Shown piece by piece: positions 54,259 to 64,000 of a DNA stretch of 64,000 nt. Each line of letters begins with the position of its first letter. Position 1 is the first letter of the stretch. The notes beneath the pieces were generated by a model. It had not been told where the DNA came from. It worked only from the letters and a program-made list of their open reading frames with translations, and ran no database searches. Origin of the DNA: Pseudomonas viridiflava (GTDB lineage: Bacteria > Pseudomonadota > Gammaproteobacteria > Pseudomonadales > Pseudomonadaceae); the NCBI RefSeq assembly GCF_900580675.1, contig NZ_UTBG01000001.1:124001-188000 (forward strand), given 5' to 3'. A program made the position numbers and the translations under genes.

Positions 54259-54306
54259 CGCACTGCAATGTAGCGTTAATCCGCGCAAATGACCCGTTTT
54301 GGTGCG
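54259..54306. promoter_or_regulatory. Two NtrC-like enhancer sites upstream of glnA
   Basis: CGCACT-GCAAT-GTAGCG (54259-54275) and TGACCC-GTTTT-GGTGCG (54290-54306) both follow the 6-5-6 NtrC dyad; the second has nine of twelve consensus positions. Their centres lie about 107 and 138 bases upstream of the predicted start, close to the -108 and -140 positions in E. coli glnAp2. Confidence 0.55.
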
Positions 54307-54354
54307 ACCAGCCTTCGATGCATATTAACTGGTTAAACCTTGAGCGATTTCCGC

Positions 54355-54360
54355 TATAAT
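54355..54360 (+). promoter_or_regulatory. Likely -10 element for thiI
   Basis: A perfect TATAAT 43 bases upstream of the thiI start. The -35 region is weak (TTAAAC at a 16-base spacing). It lies close to the outer NtrC-like site of the divergent glnA. Confidence 0.5.
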
Positions 54361-54402
54361 CCGCGCCCCCCTTTTTCGGCAGGCCCTGCGCGCGCTGTTT
54401 CC

Positions 54403-55857
54403 ATGAAATTAATCGTTAAAGTGTTCCCCGAGATCACCATCAAAAGCCGACCGGTACGGATGCGTTTCATCCGTCAGTTGGCCAAGAACATCCGTGCCGT
54501 GCTCCGTGACCTGGACCCGGCTGTGGTGGTGAACGGCGTGTGGGACAACCTCGAGCTGGAAACCCGCATTACCGACGCCAAAGCCCTGAAGGACATGACC
54601 GAGCGCCTGAGCTGCATGCCGGGTATCGCACACTTCCTGCAGGTGGATGAGTACCCGCTGGGCGACTTCGACGACATCACCGAAAAGTGCAAATTGCACT
54701 TCGGTGGTGAGCTTGAGGGGAAGATTTTTTCGGTGCGCTGCAAGCGTGCCGGCAAGCACCCGTTCAGCTCCATGGACGTCGAGAAATACGTCGGCAGCAA
54801 GCTGCGTCGCGAGTGCGGCGCCGCCGGAATTTCCCTGAAAGCGCCGCAAATTGAAGTGCGCATGGAAATTCGCGACCAACGGTTGTTTGTGATCCACAGC
54901 CAGCACAACAGCATCGGCGGCTACCCGCTGGGCGCCCTGGAGCAGACCCTGGTATTGATGTCCGGCGGTTTCGATTCCACGGTGGCGGCCTACCAGATCA
55001 TGCGCCGTGGCCTGATGAGCCACTTCTGCTTCTTTAACCTGGGCGGGCGTGCACACGAATTGGGCGTGATGGAAGTCGCGCACTTTATCTGGAAGAAGTA
55101 CGGCAGCTCCCAGCGCGTGCTATTTGTGAGCGTGCCGTTCGAAGAAGTGCTGGGCGAAATTCTCGGCAAAGTCGATAACAGTCATATGGGCGTAGTTTTG
55201 AAGCGTATGATGTTGCGCGCTGCGTCCCGAATCGCCGATCAACTGCAGATCGACGCGCTGGTGACCGGCGAAGCGATCTCCCAGGTGTCCAGCCAGACGC
55301 TGCCGAACCTGTCGCTGATCGACTGCGTGACCGAAAAGCTGGTGCTGCGCCCGCTGATCGCCAGCCACAAACAGGACATCATCGACCTGGCAGAAGAAAT
55401 CGGCACCGCCGACTTTGCCAAGCACATGCCTGAATATTGCGGGGTCATTTCGGTGAACCCCAAGACCCACGCCAAGCGCAACCGCGTGGAGTACGAAGAA
55501 CAACAGTTCGACATGGCGATTCTGGAGCGTGCGCTCGAGAACGCCAAGATGGTCCCGATCGATCGCGTAATCGACGAATTGGGCCAGGATGTGCAGATCG
55601 AAGAAGTCAGCGAAGCCCTGGCCGGTCAGATCGTCGTCGACATCCGTCACCCGGATGCCGCCGAGGATGAGCCGCTGGAAGTTGCTGGCATCGACGTACA
55701 AACGCTGCCGTTCTATGCATTGAACGCGCGTTTCAAGGAACTGGATAACAGCCGTCAGTACCTGCTGTATTGCGACAAAGGCGTGATGAGTCGCCTGCAT
55801 GCCCACCATTTGCTCAGTGAGGGGTATGCCAATGTGCGCGTTTATCGACCGAGCTAA
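54403..55857 (+). CDS. thiI: tRNA 4-thiouridine synthetase ThiI
   Basis: A 484-residue enzyme for 4-thiouridine in tRNA and for sulfur supply in thiamine synthesis. It has a ferredoxin-like and THUMP region (about 1-165), the PP-loop SGGFDST (about 187-193), and a C-terminal rhodanese domain with its catalytic cysteine in LLYCDKG (about 457). A cysteine in EYCGV corresponds to the second redox cysteine. The ATG at 54403 is the family start; an upstream frame from 54340 is not conserved in type. Confidence 0.97.
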   Translation: MKLIVKVFPEITIKSRPVRMRFIRQLAKNIRAVLRDLDPAVVVNGVWDNLELETRITDAKALKDMTERLSCMPGIAHFLQVDEYPLGDFDDITEKCKLHFGGELEGKIFSVRCKRAGKHPFSSMDVEKYVGSKLRRECGAAGISLKAPQIEVRMEIRDQRLFVIHSQHNSIGGYPLGALEQTLVLMSGGFDSTVAAYQIMRRGLMSHFCFFNLGGRAHELGVMEVAHFIWKKYGSSQRVLFVSVPFEEVLGEILGKVDNSHMGVVLKRMMLRAASRIADQLQIDALVTGEAISQVSSQTLPNLSLIDCVTEKLVLRPLIASHKQDIIDLAEEIGTADFAKHMPEYCGVISVNPKTHAKRNRVEYEEQQFDMAILERALENAKMVPIDRVIDELGQDVQIEEVSEALAGQIVVDIRHPDAAEDEPLEVAGIDVQTLPFYALNARFKELDNSRQYLLYCDKGVMSRLHAHHLLSEGYANVRVYRPS

Positions 55858-55996
55858 GAGCCCGGGGCTGTTTGCCTGTGGCCTGCGTCACCGGCCCCCC
55901 GACTCTGCCGTCAAGCTGTAACGGCAAGGCCTGACTCTACTGTTAATCGCTGCCACGACCTGTCAGCACACCGAATCCTCTGATCGAGATACACAA

Positions 55997-57817
55997 GTGA
56001 TCGAAAATCTACGTAACATCGCCATCATTGCTCACGTTGACCATGGTAAAACCACCCTGGTAGACAAACTCCTGCGTCAATCCGGCACCCTGGAGCGCAA
56101 CGAGCTCAACGACGAGCGCGTGATGGACTCCAACGACCAGGAAAAAGAGCGCGGTATTACCATCCTGGCTAAAAACACCGCTATCAACTGGAACGGTTAC
56201 CACATCAACATCGTGGATACCCCGGGCCACGCCGACTTCGGCGGCGAAGTAGAACGCGTAATGTCGATGGTTGACTCCGTTCTGCTGCTGGTTGATGCCC
56301 AGGACGGCCCTATGCCGCAAACCCGTTTCGTGACCAAGAAGGCTTTCGAAGCCGGCCTGCGTCCGATCGTGTGCATCAACAAGGTTGACCGTCCAGGCGC
56401 GCGTCCGGACTGGGTTCTGGACCAGATCTTCGACCTGTTCGACAACCTGGGTGCCACCGAAGAGCAGCTTGATTTCCAAGTGATCTACGCCTCGGCCCTG
56501 AACGGTATTGCCGGTCTGGAACACACCGCCATGGCGGAAGACATGACCCCGCTGTACCAGGCAATCGTTGACCACGTTCCACCGCCGAAGGTTGACCGTG
56601 AAGGCCCGTTCCAGATGCAAATCTCGGCACTGGACTACAACAGCTTCCTGGGTGTTATCGGCGTTGGCCGTATCGCTCGTGGTAGCGTCAAGCCGAACAC
56701 CCCGGTTGTCGCTATCGGCGCCGACGGCAAGAAGCGTAACGGTCGTATCCTGAAGCTGATGGGTCACCACGGTCTGCACCGTATCGACGTTGAAGAAGCT
56801 TTCGCCGGCGACATCGTGTGCGTAAGCGGTATGGACTCGCTGTTCATCTCCGACACCTTGTGCCAGCCGGACACTGTCGAGGCGATGAAGCCTCTGACCG
56901 TTGACGAGCCAACCGTTTCCATGACCTTCCAGGTAAACGACTCGCCTTTCTGCGGTAAAGAAGGCAAGTTCGTGACTTCCCGTAACATCAAGGAACGTCT
57001 GGACAAAGAGCTGCTGTACAACGTTGCTCTGCGCGTTGAAGAAGGCGACTCGGCTGACAAGTTCAAGGTTTCCGGCCGTGGTGAGCTGCACCTCTCGGTA
57101 CTGATCGAAACCATGCGTCGCGAAGGCTTCGAAATGGGCGTTGGTCGTCCTGAAGTGATCATCCGTCAGGTTGACGGCGTGAAGCAGGAACCGTTCGAAA
57201 ACGTCACCATCGACACCCCTGAAGAATCCCAGGGCAAGGTCATGGAAGAGATGGGCCTGCGTAAGGGCGACCTGACCAACATGGTGCCGGATGGCAAAGG
57301 CCGTGTGCGTCTGGAATACAACATCCCTGCACGTGGTCTGATCGGTTTCCGTAACCAGTTCCTGACCCTGACCAACGGTGCTGGCATCCTGACCTCGATC
57401 TTCGATCGCTACGACACCATGAAGTCCGGCGACATGTCCGGCCGTCAGAACGGTGTTCTGGTATCGGTAGAAACCGGCAAGGCACTGACCTACTCCCTGG
57501 AAACCCTCCAGGCGCGTGGCAAGCTGTTCGTTGAACACGGTCAAGAGATCTACAACGGTCAGATCGTTGGTCTGAACAGCCGTGACAACGACATGGGCGT
57601 CAACCCAACCAAAGGCAAGAAGCTCGACAACATGCGTGCTTCGGGTAAAGACGAAACCATCGCCCTGGTTCCACCTGTTCGCTTCACCCTGGAACAGGCT
57701 CTGGAATTCATCCAGGACGACGAGCTGTGCGAAGTGACGCCGAAGTCGATCCGCCTGCGTAAGAAGATCCTGGACGAAGGCGAGCGTACCCGCGCTGCCA
57801 AGAAAGCCAAGAACTGA
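55997..57817 (+). CDS. typA: Ribosome-associated GTPase TypA/BipA
   Basis: A 606-residue translational GTPase. G motifs: AHVDHGKTT (G1), DTPGH (G3), NKVDR (G4); then EF-G-like domains II, III and V and the BipA-specific C-terminal region rich in basic residues. It binds 70S ribosomes under stress and low temperature and helps assembly. Codon choice is strongly optimised, as expected for a highly expressed gene. 140 bases separate it from thiI. Confidence 0.97.
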   Translation: MIENLRNIAIIAHVDHGKTTLVDKLLRQSGTLERNELNDERVMDSNDQEKERGITILAKNTAINWNGYHINIVDTPGHADFGGEVERVMSMVDSVLLLVDAQDGPMPQTRFVTKKAFEAGLRPIVCINKVDRPGARPDWVLDQIFDLFDNLGATEEQLDFQVIYASALNGIAGLEHTAMAEDMTPLYQAIVDHVPPPKVDREGPFQMQISALDYNSFLGVIGVGRIARGSVKPNTPVVAIGADGKKRNGRILKLMGHHGLHRIDVEEAFAGDIVCVSGMDSLFISDTLCQPDTVEAMKPLTVDEPTVSMTFQVNDSPFCGKEGKFVTSRNIKERLDKELLYNVALRVEEGDSADKFKVSGRGELHLSVLIETMRREGFEMGVGRPEVIIRQVDGVKQEPFENVTIDTPEESQGKVMEEMGLRKGDLTNMVPDGKGRVRLEYNIPARGLIGFRNQFLTLTNGAGILTSIFDRYDTMKSGDMSGRQNGVLVSVETGKALTYSLETLQARGKLFVEHGQEIYNGQIVGLNSRDNDMGVNPTKGKKLDNMRASGKDETIALVPPVRFTLEQALEFIQDDELCEVTPKSIRLRKKILDEGERTRAAKKAKN

Positions 57818-57835
57818 GTTAACTCAGGCTGAATG

Positions 57836-57873
57836 AAAAACGCCCCCGGTCGAAAGGCCGGGGGCGTTTTTTT
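57836..57873 (+). terminator. Intrinsic terminator of typA
   Basis: AAAAACGCCCCCGG-tcgaaagg-CCGGGGGCGTTTTTTT: a GC-rich hairpin followed by a seven-T run, 19 bases after the stop. Confidence 0.95.
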
Positions 57874-57908
57874 ATGCCTGCAGAATTTGTAGTGAATGCG
57901 CCGGCCCC

Positions 57909-57980
57909 ATCGGGAGCAAGCCCCCTCCCACATGTTGATCTGTGAACACATTCAAATGTGGGAGCCGGCTTGCCTGCGAT
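57909..57980. repeat. Two single REP units of different type, inverted
   Basis: A CGGGAGCAAGCCCCCTCCCA unit (57911-57932) and, ~25 bases on, a TGTGGGAGCCGGCTTGCCTG unit (57958-57978). They face away from each other as in a REPIN but belong to different sequence types. Confidence 0.8.
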
Positions 57981-58011
57981 AGGGCCCTCAAGGGCCCCAC
58001 AAAAAATCGGA

Positions 58012-58446
58012 TCAGAACTTGTCGAGGGTCTTGAACTTGGTCTCGCGCACCACTTCCTTCGGCTTGTACGCGCAATACCCCGGGCGTGGGCCGATTTTCG
58101 GGTGGTTGCGGCAGGTGTCCGGGCGCTTGTCATAAATAGTGCAGAAGCGCGTCTTACGATCCAGGTACAGGCAGTCGTTGTTGCTCATGCGCTGCAAGGT
58201 AAAAATTTCGGATTTGTTGTTGTAACGCTCGACAATGCCTTCCTTCTGCAACCGCTTGGCGATGTTCTTCGGCGGGTCGCCGCGCTCGAACTCATCGACG
58301 ATGCCAATGCGGATCAGGTCCTTGATCTTCACCTCGACCGGCAGCGTGCAGCAGCTGGACACGCAGCCGCCGCACATATGGGCGGAATATTTCTGCCAGG
58401 TCTCGAGACGGTCGAGTTCCGCGGCGGCGATCAGTTGAGGCTTCAT
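58012..58446 (-). CDS. YkgJ-family cysteine-cluster protein
   Basis: A 144-residue protein of the putative zinc/iron-chelating YkgJ family. The ligand cysteines are in CGGCVSSCC near the N terminus, and C-x6-FC, RPDTCRNHP and GYCAY further on. It may bind a metal or Fe-S cluster; function unknown. The ATG at 58446 follows GGAAC; a TTG one codon earlier is also possible. Confidence 0.88.
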   Translation of the reverse strand: MKPQLIAAAELDRLETWQKYSAHMCGGCVSSCCTLPVEVKIKDLIRIGIVDEFERGDPPKNIAKRLQKEGIVERYNNKSEIFTLQRMSNNDCLYLDRKTRFCTIYDKRPDTCRNHPKIGPRPGYCAYKPKEVVRETKFKTLDKF

Positions 58447-58684
58447 CAAGGTTCCAGGGTGAGGCGGTATCAGGGCGCGCGATCATACCGGGATTGGTGG
58501 TTTTTTGAACAACATTTTGCAGGTTTCAGCTCAAAGGCCTGGCAATTGCCTGATCGGGCACGACCCCTGCATCTAATTCATGCAAAGGTGAATGAGTTAA
58601 AAAACTGCCGAACCAGAGCGTCTACCGTCTGTCAGACCGTCTAGGCTCTAGCAACTCCTTCTATCTCGCCCGAGGTCGCAATTG
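58447..58684. other. Gap between YkgJ-like gene and glgP
   Basis: About 240 bases between divergent genes. It includes a GAGG site ahead of glgP and partial inverted repeats around 58616-58650, but no promoter I could assign and no gene. Confidence 0.3.
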
Positions 58685-61135
58685 ATGTCTCAGGAACCAC
58701 TTGCACGAGAAGCAGAGGTAGCCGCATTTCGCGATGCCGTCTTGACCAAACTCACCTACGCGGTGGGCAAGGACCCGGATCACGCCTTCGACCATGACTG
58801 GTTCGAGGCCATTGCCCTGGCCGCCCGCGACCAGATGGTCGACCACTGGATGGACCACACGCGGCGGATCTACCGCAAAGGCCAGAAACGCGTTTACTAC
58901 CTTTCCCTGGAATTCCTGATCGGCCGCTTGCTCTACGACAGCCTGAGCAACCTCGGCGTGCTGGAGATCGCCCGCGAAGCGCTGAGCGAACTGGGCGTGG
59001 ACCTGGAGCGCATCCGCCTGCTGGAGCCCGACGCGGCGCTTGGCAACGGTGGCCTGGGCCGTCTGGCGGCGTGCTTTATGGAAAGCATGTCGACCTTGGG
59101 CATCGCCGGCCACGGCTATGGCATTCGTTATGAGCACGGCTTGTTCCGCCAGGCGATTGTCGATGGCTGGCAGCAGGAGCAGACCGAGCGCTGGCTGGAC
59201 TTCGGTAACCCGTGGGAATTCGAGCGCGCCGAGGTGATTTACCCGATCGGCTTTGGCGGCAGCGTCGAAACCCTGCCGGATGCCTCCGGCAAAATGATCC
59301 AGGTATGGTCGCCCAACGAAACCGTACGCGCCGTTGCCTACGACACCCCGGTGGTCGGCTGGCGCGGCGCCAGTGTGAACACCCTGCGCCTGTGGCGTGC
59401 CCGCGCCGTGGAAGACTTGCACCTGGAGCGTTTCAACGCCGGTGACCACTTGGGCGCAGTCGCCGAAGTGGCCCGCGCCGAGAGCATCTCACGCGTGCTT
59501 TACCCGGCCGACAGCACCGAAGCAGGGCAGGAGCTGCGCCTGCGGCAGGAGTACTTCTTCGTCTCGGCCTCCCTGCAGGATTTGCTGCGCCGCCACAAGA
59601 ACATGCACGGCTCGGTACTCAGCCTGGGCGAACACGCCGCCATTCAGCTCAACGACACCCACCCGTCCATCGCGGTGGCCGAGTTGATGCGTCAATTGGT
59701 TGACCTGCATGACATCCCTTGGGAAGCCGCGTGGGACGTCACCGTTGAAACGCTTTCCTACACAAACCACACCTTGTTGCCCGAGGCTTTGGAAACCTGG
59801 CCGGTAGGCCTGATGGAACGCATGCTGCCGCGGCACATGCAGATCATCTACCTGATCAACGCCCAGCACATCGACTCGCTGCGCGCCAAGGGCGTTCACG
59901 ATTTCGACGTACTGCGCGCCGTGTCGCTGATCGAAGAAGACAACGGCCGTCGCGTGCGCATGGGCAACCTGGCGTTCCTCGGTTCGCACAGCGTCAACGG
60001 CGTATCGGGCTTGCACACCCAATTGATGCGTAACACGGTGTTCAGCGAACTGCACAAGCTCTACCCGGAGCGCATCAACAACAAAACCAACGGCATCACC
60101 TTCCGCCGCTGGCTGTACCAGGCCAACCCCAAGCTCACCAATATGCTGGTTGAAGCGCTTGGCCCGGACATTCTCGACAATATGGAAACCCGCCTCACGG
60201 AGCTCGAAACCTTCGCCGAGAAGCAGGCCTTCCGCAAAGCCTTCGCCGATCAGCGCCTGCACAGCAAGCGCGCGCTGGCCGAGATCATCCACGAGCGCCT
60301 GGGCATTTCAGTGAACCCGGCGGCGATGTTCGACGTGCAGGTCAAACGCATCCACGAGTACAAGCGCCAACTGCTGAACCTGCTGCACACCGTGGCGCTG
60401 TACCAGGCGATCCGTGCCGAGCCGGGCACCGACTGGGTGCCGCGCGTGAAAATCTTCGCGGGCAAGGCCGCGGCCAGTTATCACCAGGCCAAGCTGATCA
60501 TCAAGCTCACCAACGACATCGCGCGCACGGTGAACAATGACCCGACCGTGCGCGGTCTGCTCAAAGTGGTGTTCCTGCCCAACTACAACGTCAGCCTGGC
60601 GGAAAGTATTATTCCGGCGGCGGACTTGTCGGAGCAGATCTCCACTGCCGGCTTCGAGGCGTCGGGCACCAGTAACATGAAGTTCGGCCTCAACGGCGCG
60701 CTGACCATCGGCACCATGGACGGCGCCAACGTGGAGATGCACGAGCGCGTAGGCGCCGATCACATGTTTATCTTCGGCCTCAGCGCGCAACAGGTGGAAG
60801 GCCGCAAGCACGCCGGTGAATTCAATGCGGGGCCCGAGATTGCGGCGTCGCATCGTCTGAACGATGTATTGCAGGCGATTCGTGGCGGGGTGTTCTCACC
60901 GGATGATCCGGGCCGCTATGTGGGCTTGATCGACGGGCTGATCGACTACGACCGCTTCCTGGTGTGTGCCGACTTTGACTCCTACTGGGACGCCCAGGCG
61001 CGGGTCGAAGCGCATTGGCATGACTCCAAGGCGTGGTGGCGTTCGGCGGTGCTCAATACGGCACGAATGGGTTGGTTCAGCTCGGACCGGACGATCCGCG
61101 AGTACGCCACCGAGATCTGGAAAGCACTCGACTAA
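58685..61135 (+). CDS. glgP: Glycogen/maltodextrin phosphorylase
   Basis: An 816-residue PLP enzyme that splits alpha-1,4-glucans with phosphate into glucose-1-phosphate. The PLP lysine is in EASGTSNMKFGLNG; other family motifs are LGNGGLGRLAACF, HIAAIQLNDTHPS-like AAIQLNDTHP and KRIHEYKRQLLN. The ATG at 58685 follows a weak GAGG site; a TTG one codon upstream is also open. No other glycogen genes are adjacent. Confidence 0.96.
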   Translation: MSQEPLAREAEVAAFRDAVLTKLTYAVGKDPDHAFDHDWFEAIALAARDQMVDHWMDHTRRIYRKGQKRVYYLSLEFLIGRLLYDSLSNLGVLEIAREALSELGVDLERIRLLEPDAALGNGGLGRLAACFMESMSTLGIAGHGYGIRYEHGLFRQAIVDGWQQEQTERWLDFGNPWEFERAEVIYPIGFGGSVETLPDASGKMIQVWSPNETVRAVAYDTPVVGWRGASVNTLRLWRARAVEDLHLERFNAGDHLGAVAEVARAESISRVLYPADSTEAGQELRLRQEYFFVSASLQDLLRRHKNMHGSVLSLGEHAAIQLNDTHPSIAVAELMRQLVDLHDIPWEAAWDVTVETLSYTNHTLLPEALETWPVGLMERMLPRHMQIIYLINAQHIDSLRAKGVHDFDVLRAVSLIEEDNGRRVRMGNLAFLGSHSVNGVSGLHTQLMRNTVFSELHKLYPERINNKTNGITFRRWLYQANPKLTNMLVEALGPDILDNMETRLTELETFAEKQAFRKAFADQRLHSKRALAEIIHERLGISVNPAAMFDVQVKRIHEYKRQLLNLLHTVALYQAIRAEPGTDWVPRVKIFAGKAAASYHQAKLIIKLTNDIARTVNNDPTVRGLLKVVFLPNYNVSLAESIIPAADLSEQISTAGFEASGTSNMKFGLNGALTIGTMDGANVEMHERVGADHMFIFGLSAQQVEGRKHAGEFNAGPEIAASHRLNDVLQAIRGGVFSPDDPGRYVGLIDGLIDYDRFLVCADFDSYWDAQARVEAHWHDSKAWWRSAVLNTARMGWFSSDRTIREYATEIWKALD

Positions 61136-61149
61136 GCACCGCAATACCC

Positions 61150-61239
61150 CTGTGGGAGGGCTTGCCCGCGATAGCGGCGTGTCAGTTTGCAGAGATGTCG
61201 ACTGGTACACCGCAATCGCGGGCAAGCCCGCTACCACAT
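61150..61239. repeat. REPIN (CTTGCCCGCGAT type)
   Basis: Inverted REP units beginning TGTGGGAGGGCTTGCCCGCG and ending GGGCAAGCCCGCTACCACA, 14 bases after the glgP stop. The two arms differ at a few positions (the right one has a T-to-A change in its CCCACA end), suggesting an older copy. Confidence 0.85.
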
Positions 61240-61288
61240 TGGTTCCGCATCGATATACTGAGCACCGGTTTGCTCAGGGATATCGACC

Positions 61289-64000
61289 ATGCAATGGATT
61301 TTCATGCTGATTGGCCTGGTGCTCGGCTGGACGCTCGATGAGTCGTTCACCGATGCAGGCTTCGGTGCGCTGTTGGGTTTGGGCATTGGCCAGGCGATTC
61401 GCCTGTCGAAGCTTTCGGCTCAGACGGACCAGCAGGCGCGTCAGTTGGAAACCACGCAGAAGGCGCTGATCGCCCTCGGTGAGCGTCTGCGGCACTTGGA
61501 AGTGCCTACCCCGGCAAGCACTGTCGTTGTCGAACCTCCCATTCCTGAACCATCCCCTGTCGCCAAGGTGCCCGATCTTGTGTGGGAGCTTCCGGCTGAC
61601 TTGGCGCCTGCCCCTATGGTCGCCGAAGCCCGCCAACCGCTGCCGGCCGACGCTTGGGCGCCGGCACCCACGCCACAGCCTGAACAGCCTGCCATCCCAC
61701 GTGGGCCCAACCTGATCGAACGCGCCATCAGCGGCGCGCGCAATTGGTTGTTCGGCGGCAACACCGTGCTGCGCGTCGGCGTGGTGCTGTTGTTCCTCGG
61801 TCTGGCGTTCCTGCTGCGCTACGCCACCGAAGGCATGGTGGTGCCGATCGAGTTGCGTTACGCCGGCGTGGCAGCGGCGGCTGTCGGCCTGCTGGGCCTG
61901 GGTTGGTGGCTGCGGTTGCGCAACAGCAATTACGGTTTGATGCTGCAGGGCACCGGTATCGCGGTGTTGTACCTGACGGTGTTTGCCGCCATGCGCCTGC
62001 ACCCGTTGATCGACCCGAGTGCGGCGTTGGGCTTGCTGGTGGCGGTCACCGTGTTCTCGGCGATCCTGGCGATCACCCAGGATGCGCTGGGCTTGGCCTG
62101 CGCGGCGGCGCTCGGGGGCTTTGCCGCACCGATCCTCACGTCGACCGGCGCCGGCAACCATGTCGCGCTGTTCAGTTATTTCGCGTTGCTCAACGCCGGC
62201 ATCCTCGCCATCGCCTGGTTCAAGGCCTGGCGCCTGCTTAACCTGATTGGTTTTGTCGGCACGTTCGGCATCGGTTTCGCCTGGGGCATTCGCTCGTACA
62301 CCCCTGAGTTGCTGTGGAGCACCGAGCCGTTCCTGATTCTGTTCTTCCTGATGTACCTGGCCATCGGCCTGTTATTCGCCCGGCGCAAACTGCTCGAGAT
62401 GCCCGGCGCGCCCGAGGATGAAAGCCGTGGCGCGCTGCTGCGTTGGTCGGCGGCCAAGGGTGACACTGTCGACGGCAGCATGCTGTTCGGCCCACCGCTG
62501 GTGGGGTTTGGCTTGCAGTTCGCGTTGGTGCAGCACTTGGACTTTGCCGCTGCGTTCAGCGCACTGGGCCTGGGGATCATCTATATGGGCCTGGCCCGCG
62601 TGCTGAGCAGCGGCCGCGCCTTGCTGCTGGCGGAAACCTGCCTGGCGCTGGGCGTGATTTTTTCCAGCCTGGCAATTCCCCTGGGGCTCGACGCGCGCTG
62701 GACGGCTGCCGCATGGGCGGTGGAGGGTGCCGGGATTTTCTGGCTTGGTCTGCGCCAACAGCGGCCGCTCGCAAGGGCGTTTGGCCTGCTGCTGCAGTTG
62801 GGGTCGGCGCTGGCCTTCCTCAGCGAATTGCGCATCGGCGAACACACGTTGCTCGACGGTGCCCCGCTGGGCGCGCTGCTGCTGGGTGCCGCTTTGCTGT
62901 TCAGCTTCGACCAATTGCGCAAGGCTCCCACGGAGCAGGCGGCGGATTGGGAGCGCAAAGGCCTGCCGGTGCTGGCGAGCCTTGGCCTGAGCTTTTTGTA
63001 CCTGCTGGCGCCGCTGCTGTTGCTGACCCAAGGCACTGCCATTGCGTGGGCAATCGCTGGTTTGGCGACCCTGTTGGTCGGCCTGCGAATTGGCGCGCGT
63101 ACCTTCCTGTTTACGGCTTTCGCTGTGCAGTTGTTGGGCGGTACGTTATTCCTGCTGCGCTTGCAGGGCGGTGACGGGGCGGCGGTATTCAATGCCGGAT
63201 GGACCGGCTTGTTGACCGCCTCGCTGATTGGCATGGCCCTGGTCGGCGGGATGCTGCTGGCGGCGCGCGATGAGAGGGTGCGCGGCGATGTACGGCTGCT
63301 GCGTGGCCTGTCGGTGGTGCTGCTGGCCGGCCTGGTGCTGATCAATCTCGCGGTGCTGTTCGTGCTGCCATGGGAAAGCGCCAGCGGTGTGTGGGCGGCC
63401 AGTGGTTTGTTGATTATCTGGTTGAGCCTGTACTTGCAGCAGCGCGTGAGCTTTGTGTTCGGCCTGCTGCTGCAAGTGGTCGGCGGTGCCTCCTTCCTGG
63501 TGGCGGCGCCGCAGTTGCTCGGCCCGTTGACAGACGAAGGCTTGCGCCCATTGGCCCACAGCGGTTTCTGGACGCCAATGGTCCTGGGCCTGGCCGCGCT
63601 GGTCGGCGCCTGGCGCTTGCAGCGTGAGCCCCATGCGCCGGTGTTCAGAGTGCTCAAACTGCAACGCCTGTCTGACCTGCTGCTGGTATGGGGCGCGGCG
63701 TGGTGGACGATAGCGTTGATCGCTGAAGTGCTGCGGTTTATCCCCGATGAGCTGCAAGGCTCCTTCCTGCTGGGTATCGCAGCCGTCAGCGTGGCGACCT
63801 GGGCGCTGTTGGCCGAACGCCTGCGCTGGGCGTCGCTGGGCGTGCTGTGCGCGTTGCTGATGCCGGCGGCGGGCGTGGTGTTGCTGGTGTCGGCCCACAA
63901 CTACTATCACCCGGCAGCGCATTACGGCTGGCTCGCCTGGCTGGCGGTGTTCGTGGTGCATTTCGTCGCGCTGCGCCGCTTGGCGGCGAGTGTTCCAGCC
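61289..64000 (+). CDS. DUF2339 multi-spanning membrane protein (5' part)
   Basis: The frame is open from the ATG at 61289 to the window end (904 codons, 3' end missing). It starts with one helix and a coiled-coil segment (QTDQQARQLETTQKAL), a Pro-rich linker, then NLIERAISGARNWLFGGNTVLRVGVVLLFLG and more than 20 hydrophobic helices, the pattern of DUF2339 proteins. These are very large inner-membrane proteins of unknown function. The GGGATATCGACC upstream offers only a weak ribosome-binding site. Confidence 0.88.
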   Translation, partial: MQWIFMLIGLVLGWTLDESFTDAGFGALLGLGIGQAIRLSKLSAQTDQQARQLETTQKALIALGERLRHLEVPTPASTVVVEPPIPEPSPVAKVPDLVWELPADLAPAPMVAEARQPLPADAWAPAPTPQPEQPAIPRGPNLIERAISGARNWLFGGNTVLRVGVVLLFLGLAFLLRYATEGMVVPIELRYAGVAAAAVGLLGLGWWLRLRNSNYGLMLQGTGIAVLYLTVFAAMRLHPLIDPSAALGLLVAVTVFSAILAITQDALGLACAAALGGFAAPILTSTGAGNHVALFSYFALLNAGILAIAWFKAWRLLNLIGFVGTFGIGFAWGIRSYTPELLWSTEPFLILFFLMYLAIGLLFARRKLLEMPGAPEDESRGALLRWSAAKGDTVDGSMLFGPPLVGFGLQFALVQHLDFAAAFSALGLGIIYMGLARVLSSGRALLLAETCLALGVIFSSLAIPLGLDARWTAAAWAVEGAGIFWLGLRQQRPLARAFGLLLQLGSALAFLSELRIGEHTLLDGAPLGALLLGAALLFSFDQLRKAPTEQAADWERKGLPVLASLGLSFLYLLAPLLLLTQGTAIAWAIAGLATLLVGLRIGARTFLFTAFAVQLLGGTLFLLRLQGGDGAAVFNAGWTGLLTASLIGMALVGGMLLAARDERVRGDVRLLRGLSVVLLAGLVLINLAVLFVLPWESASGVWAASGLLIIWLSLYLQQRVSFVFGLLLQVVGGASFLVAAPQLLGPLTDEGLRPLAHSGFWTPMVLGLAALVGAWRLQREPHAPVFRVLKLQRLSDLLLVWGAAWWTIALIAEVLRFIPDELQGSFLLGIAAVSVATWALLAERLRWASLGVLCALLMPAAGVVLLVSAHNYYHPAAHYGWLAWLAVFVVHFVALRRLAASVPA

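Overview
The window looks like a chromosomal stretch of a fluorescent-group Pseudomonas. The evidence is a Wss cellulose-acetylation operon of the kind described in P. fluorescens SBW25, GC-rich codon use throughout, REP/REPIN palindromes typical of this group, and Pseudomonas-type gene order (yggX-mutY-asmA, hisBH-hisA-hisF, gpmI-envC-ctpA, grxC-secB-trmL, ntrBC-glnA-thiI-typA). I could run no database search; names rest on motifs, gene order and recalled family sequences.

Layout. 1-14.9 kb: wssA (3' end only) to wssJ, a tightly overlapped operon for cellulose synthesis (WssB/C/D/E) and its alginate-like O-acetylation (WssF/G/H/I), bracketed by two MinD/BcsQ-like paralogues (WssA, WssJ). 15.1-19.4 kb: a leftward methyltransferase gene and a basic-amino-acid-type ABC importer. 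19.9-22.9 kb: gabP, a small conserved gene and an alpha/beta hydrolase. 22.9-28.5 kb: an accessory-looking block with a RelE/ParE-type toxin-antitoxin pair, an arsenite/bile-acid-type permease, a GT39-like membrane protein, an unknown small gene, a Fic gene broken by one missing base in its active-site motif, and tRNA-Phe. 28.5-34.1 kb: yggX-mutY-asmA and an oxalate/formate-type MFS transporter. 34.4-37.5 kb: hisB, hisH, a DUF2164 gene, hisA, hisF. 37.5-46.8 kb: a periplasmic binding protein, a Vps62-like protein, divergent polysaccharide deacetylase, ctpA, envC, gpmI, a rhodanese-like protein, grxC, secB, trmL. 46.7-54.3 kb: the nitrogen-control region (small membrane protein, an NrsZ-type sRNA locus, ntrC, ntrB, a secreted chorismate mutase, a DUF6124 gene with an elaborate leader, glnA). 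54.4-64 kb: thiI, typA, a YkgJ-like protein, glgP and the 5' part of a DUF2339 membrane protein that runs off the window.

How it fits together. ntrB and ntrC encode the nitrogen two-component system. Sigma-54-type -24/-12 elements with NtrC-like dyads are visible upstream of glnA, upstream of ntrB, and directly upstream of four tandem hairpin modules between ntrC and the gene after trmL. That position, promoter type and modularity identify the modules as the nitrogen-regulated sRNA NrsZ. The most unusual unexplained structure is the leader of the DUF6124 gene (about 52160-52348). One central segment can pair either with an upstream pair of motifs or with a repeated downstream pair that contains the Shine-Dalgarno sequence, and a short reading frame stops inside the switching segment. 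Other points of interest are three perfect DnaA boxes within 1 kb, the Fic frameshift, and REPINs that abut a ribosome-binding site or lie one inside another.
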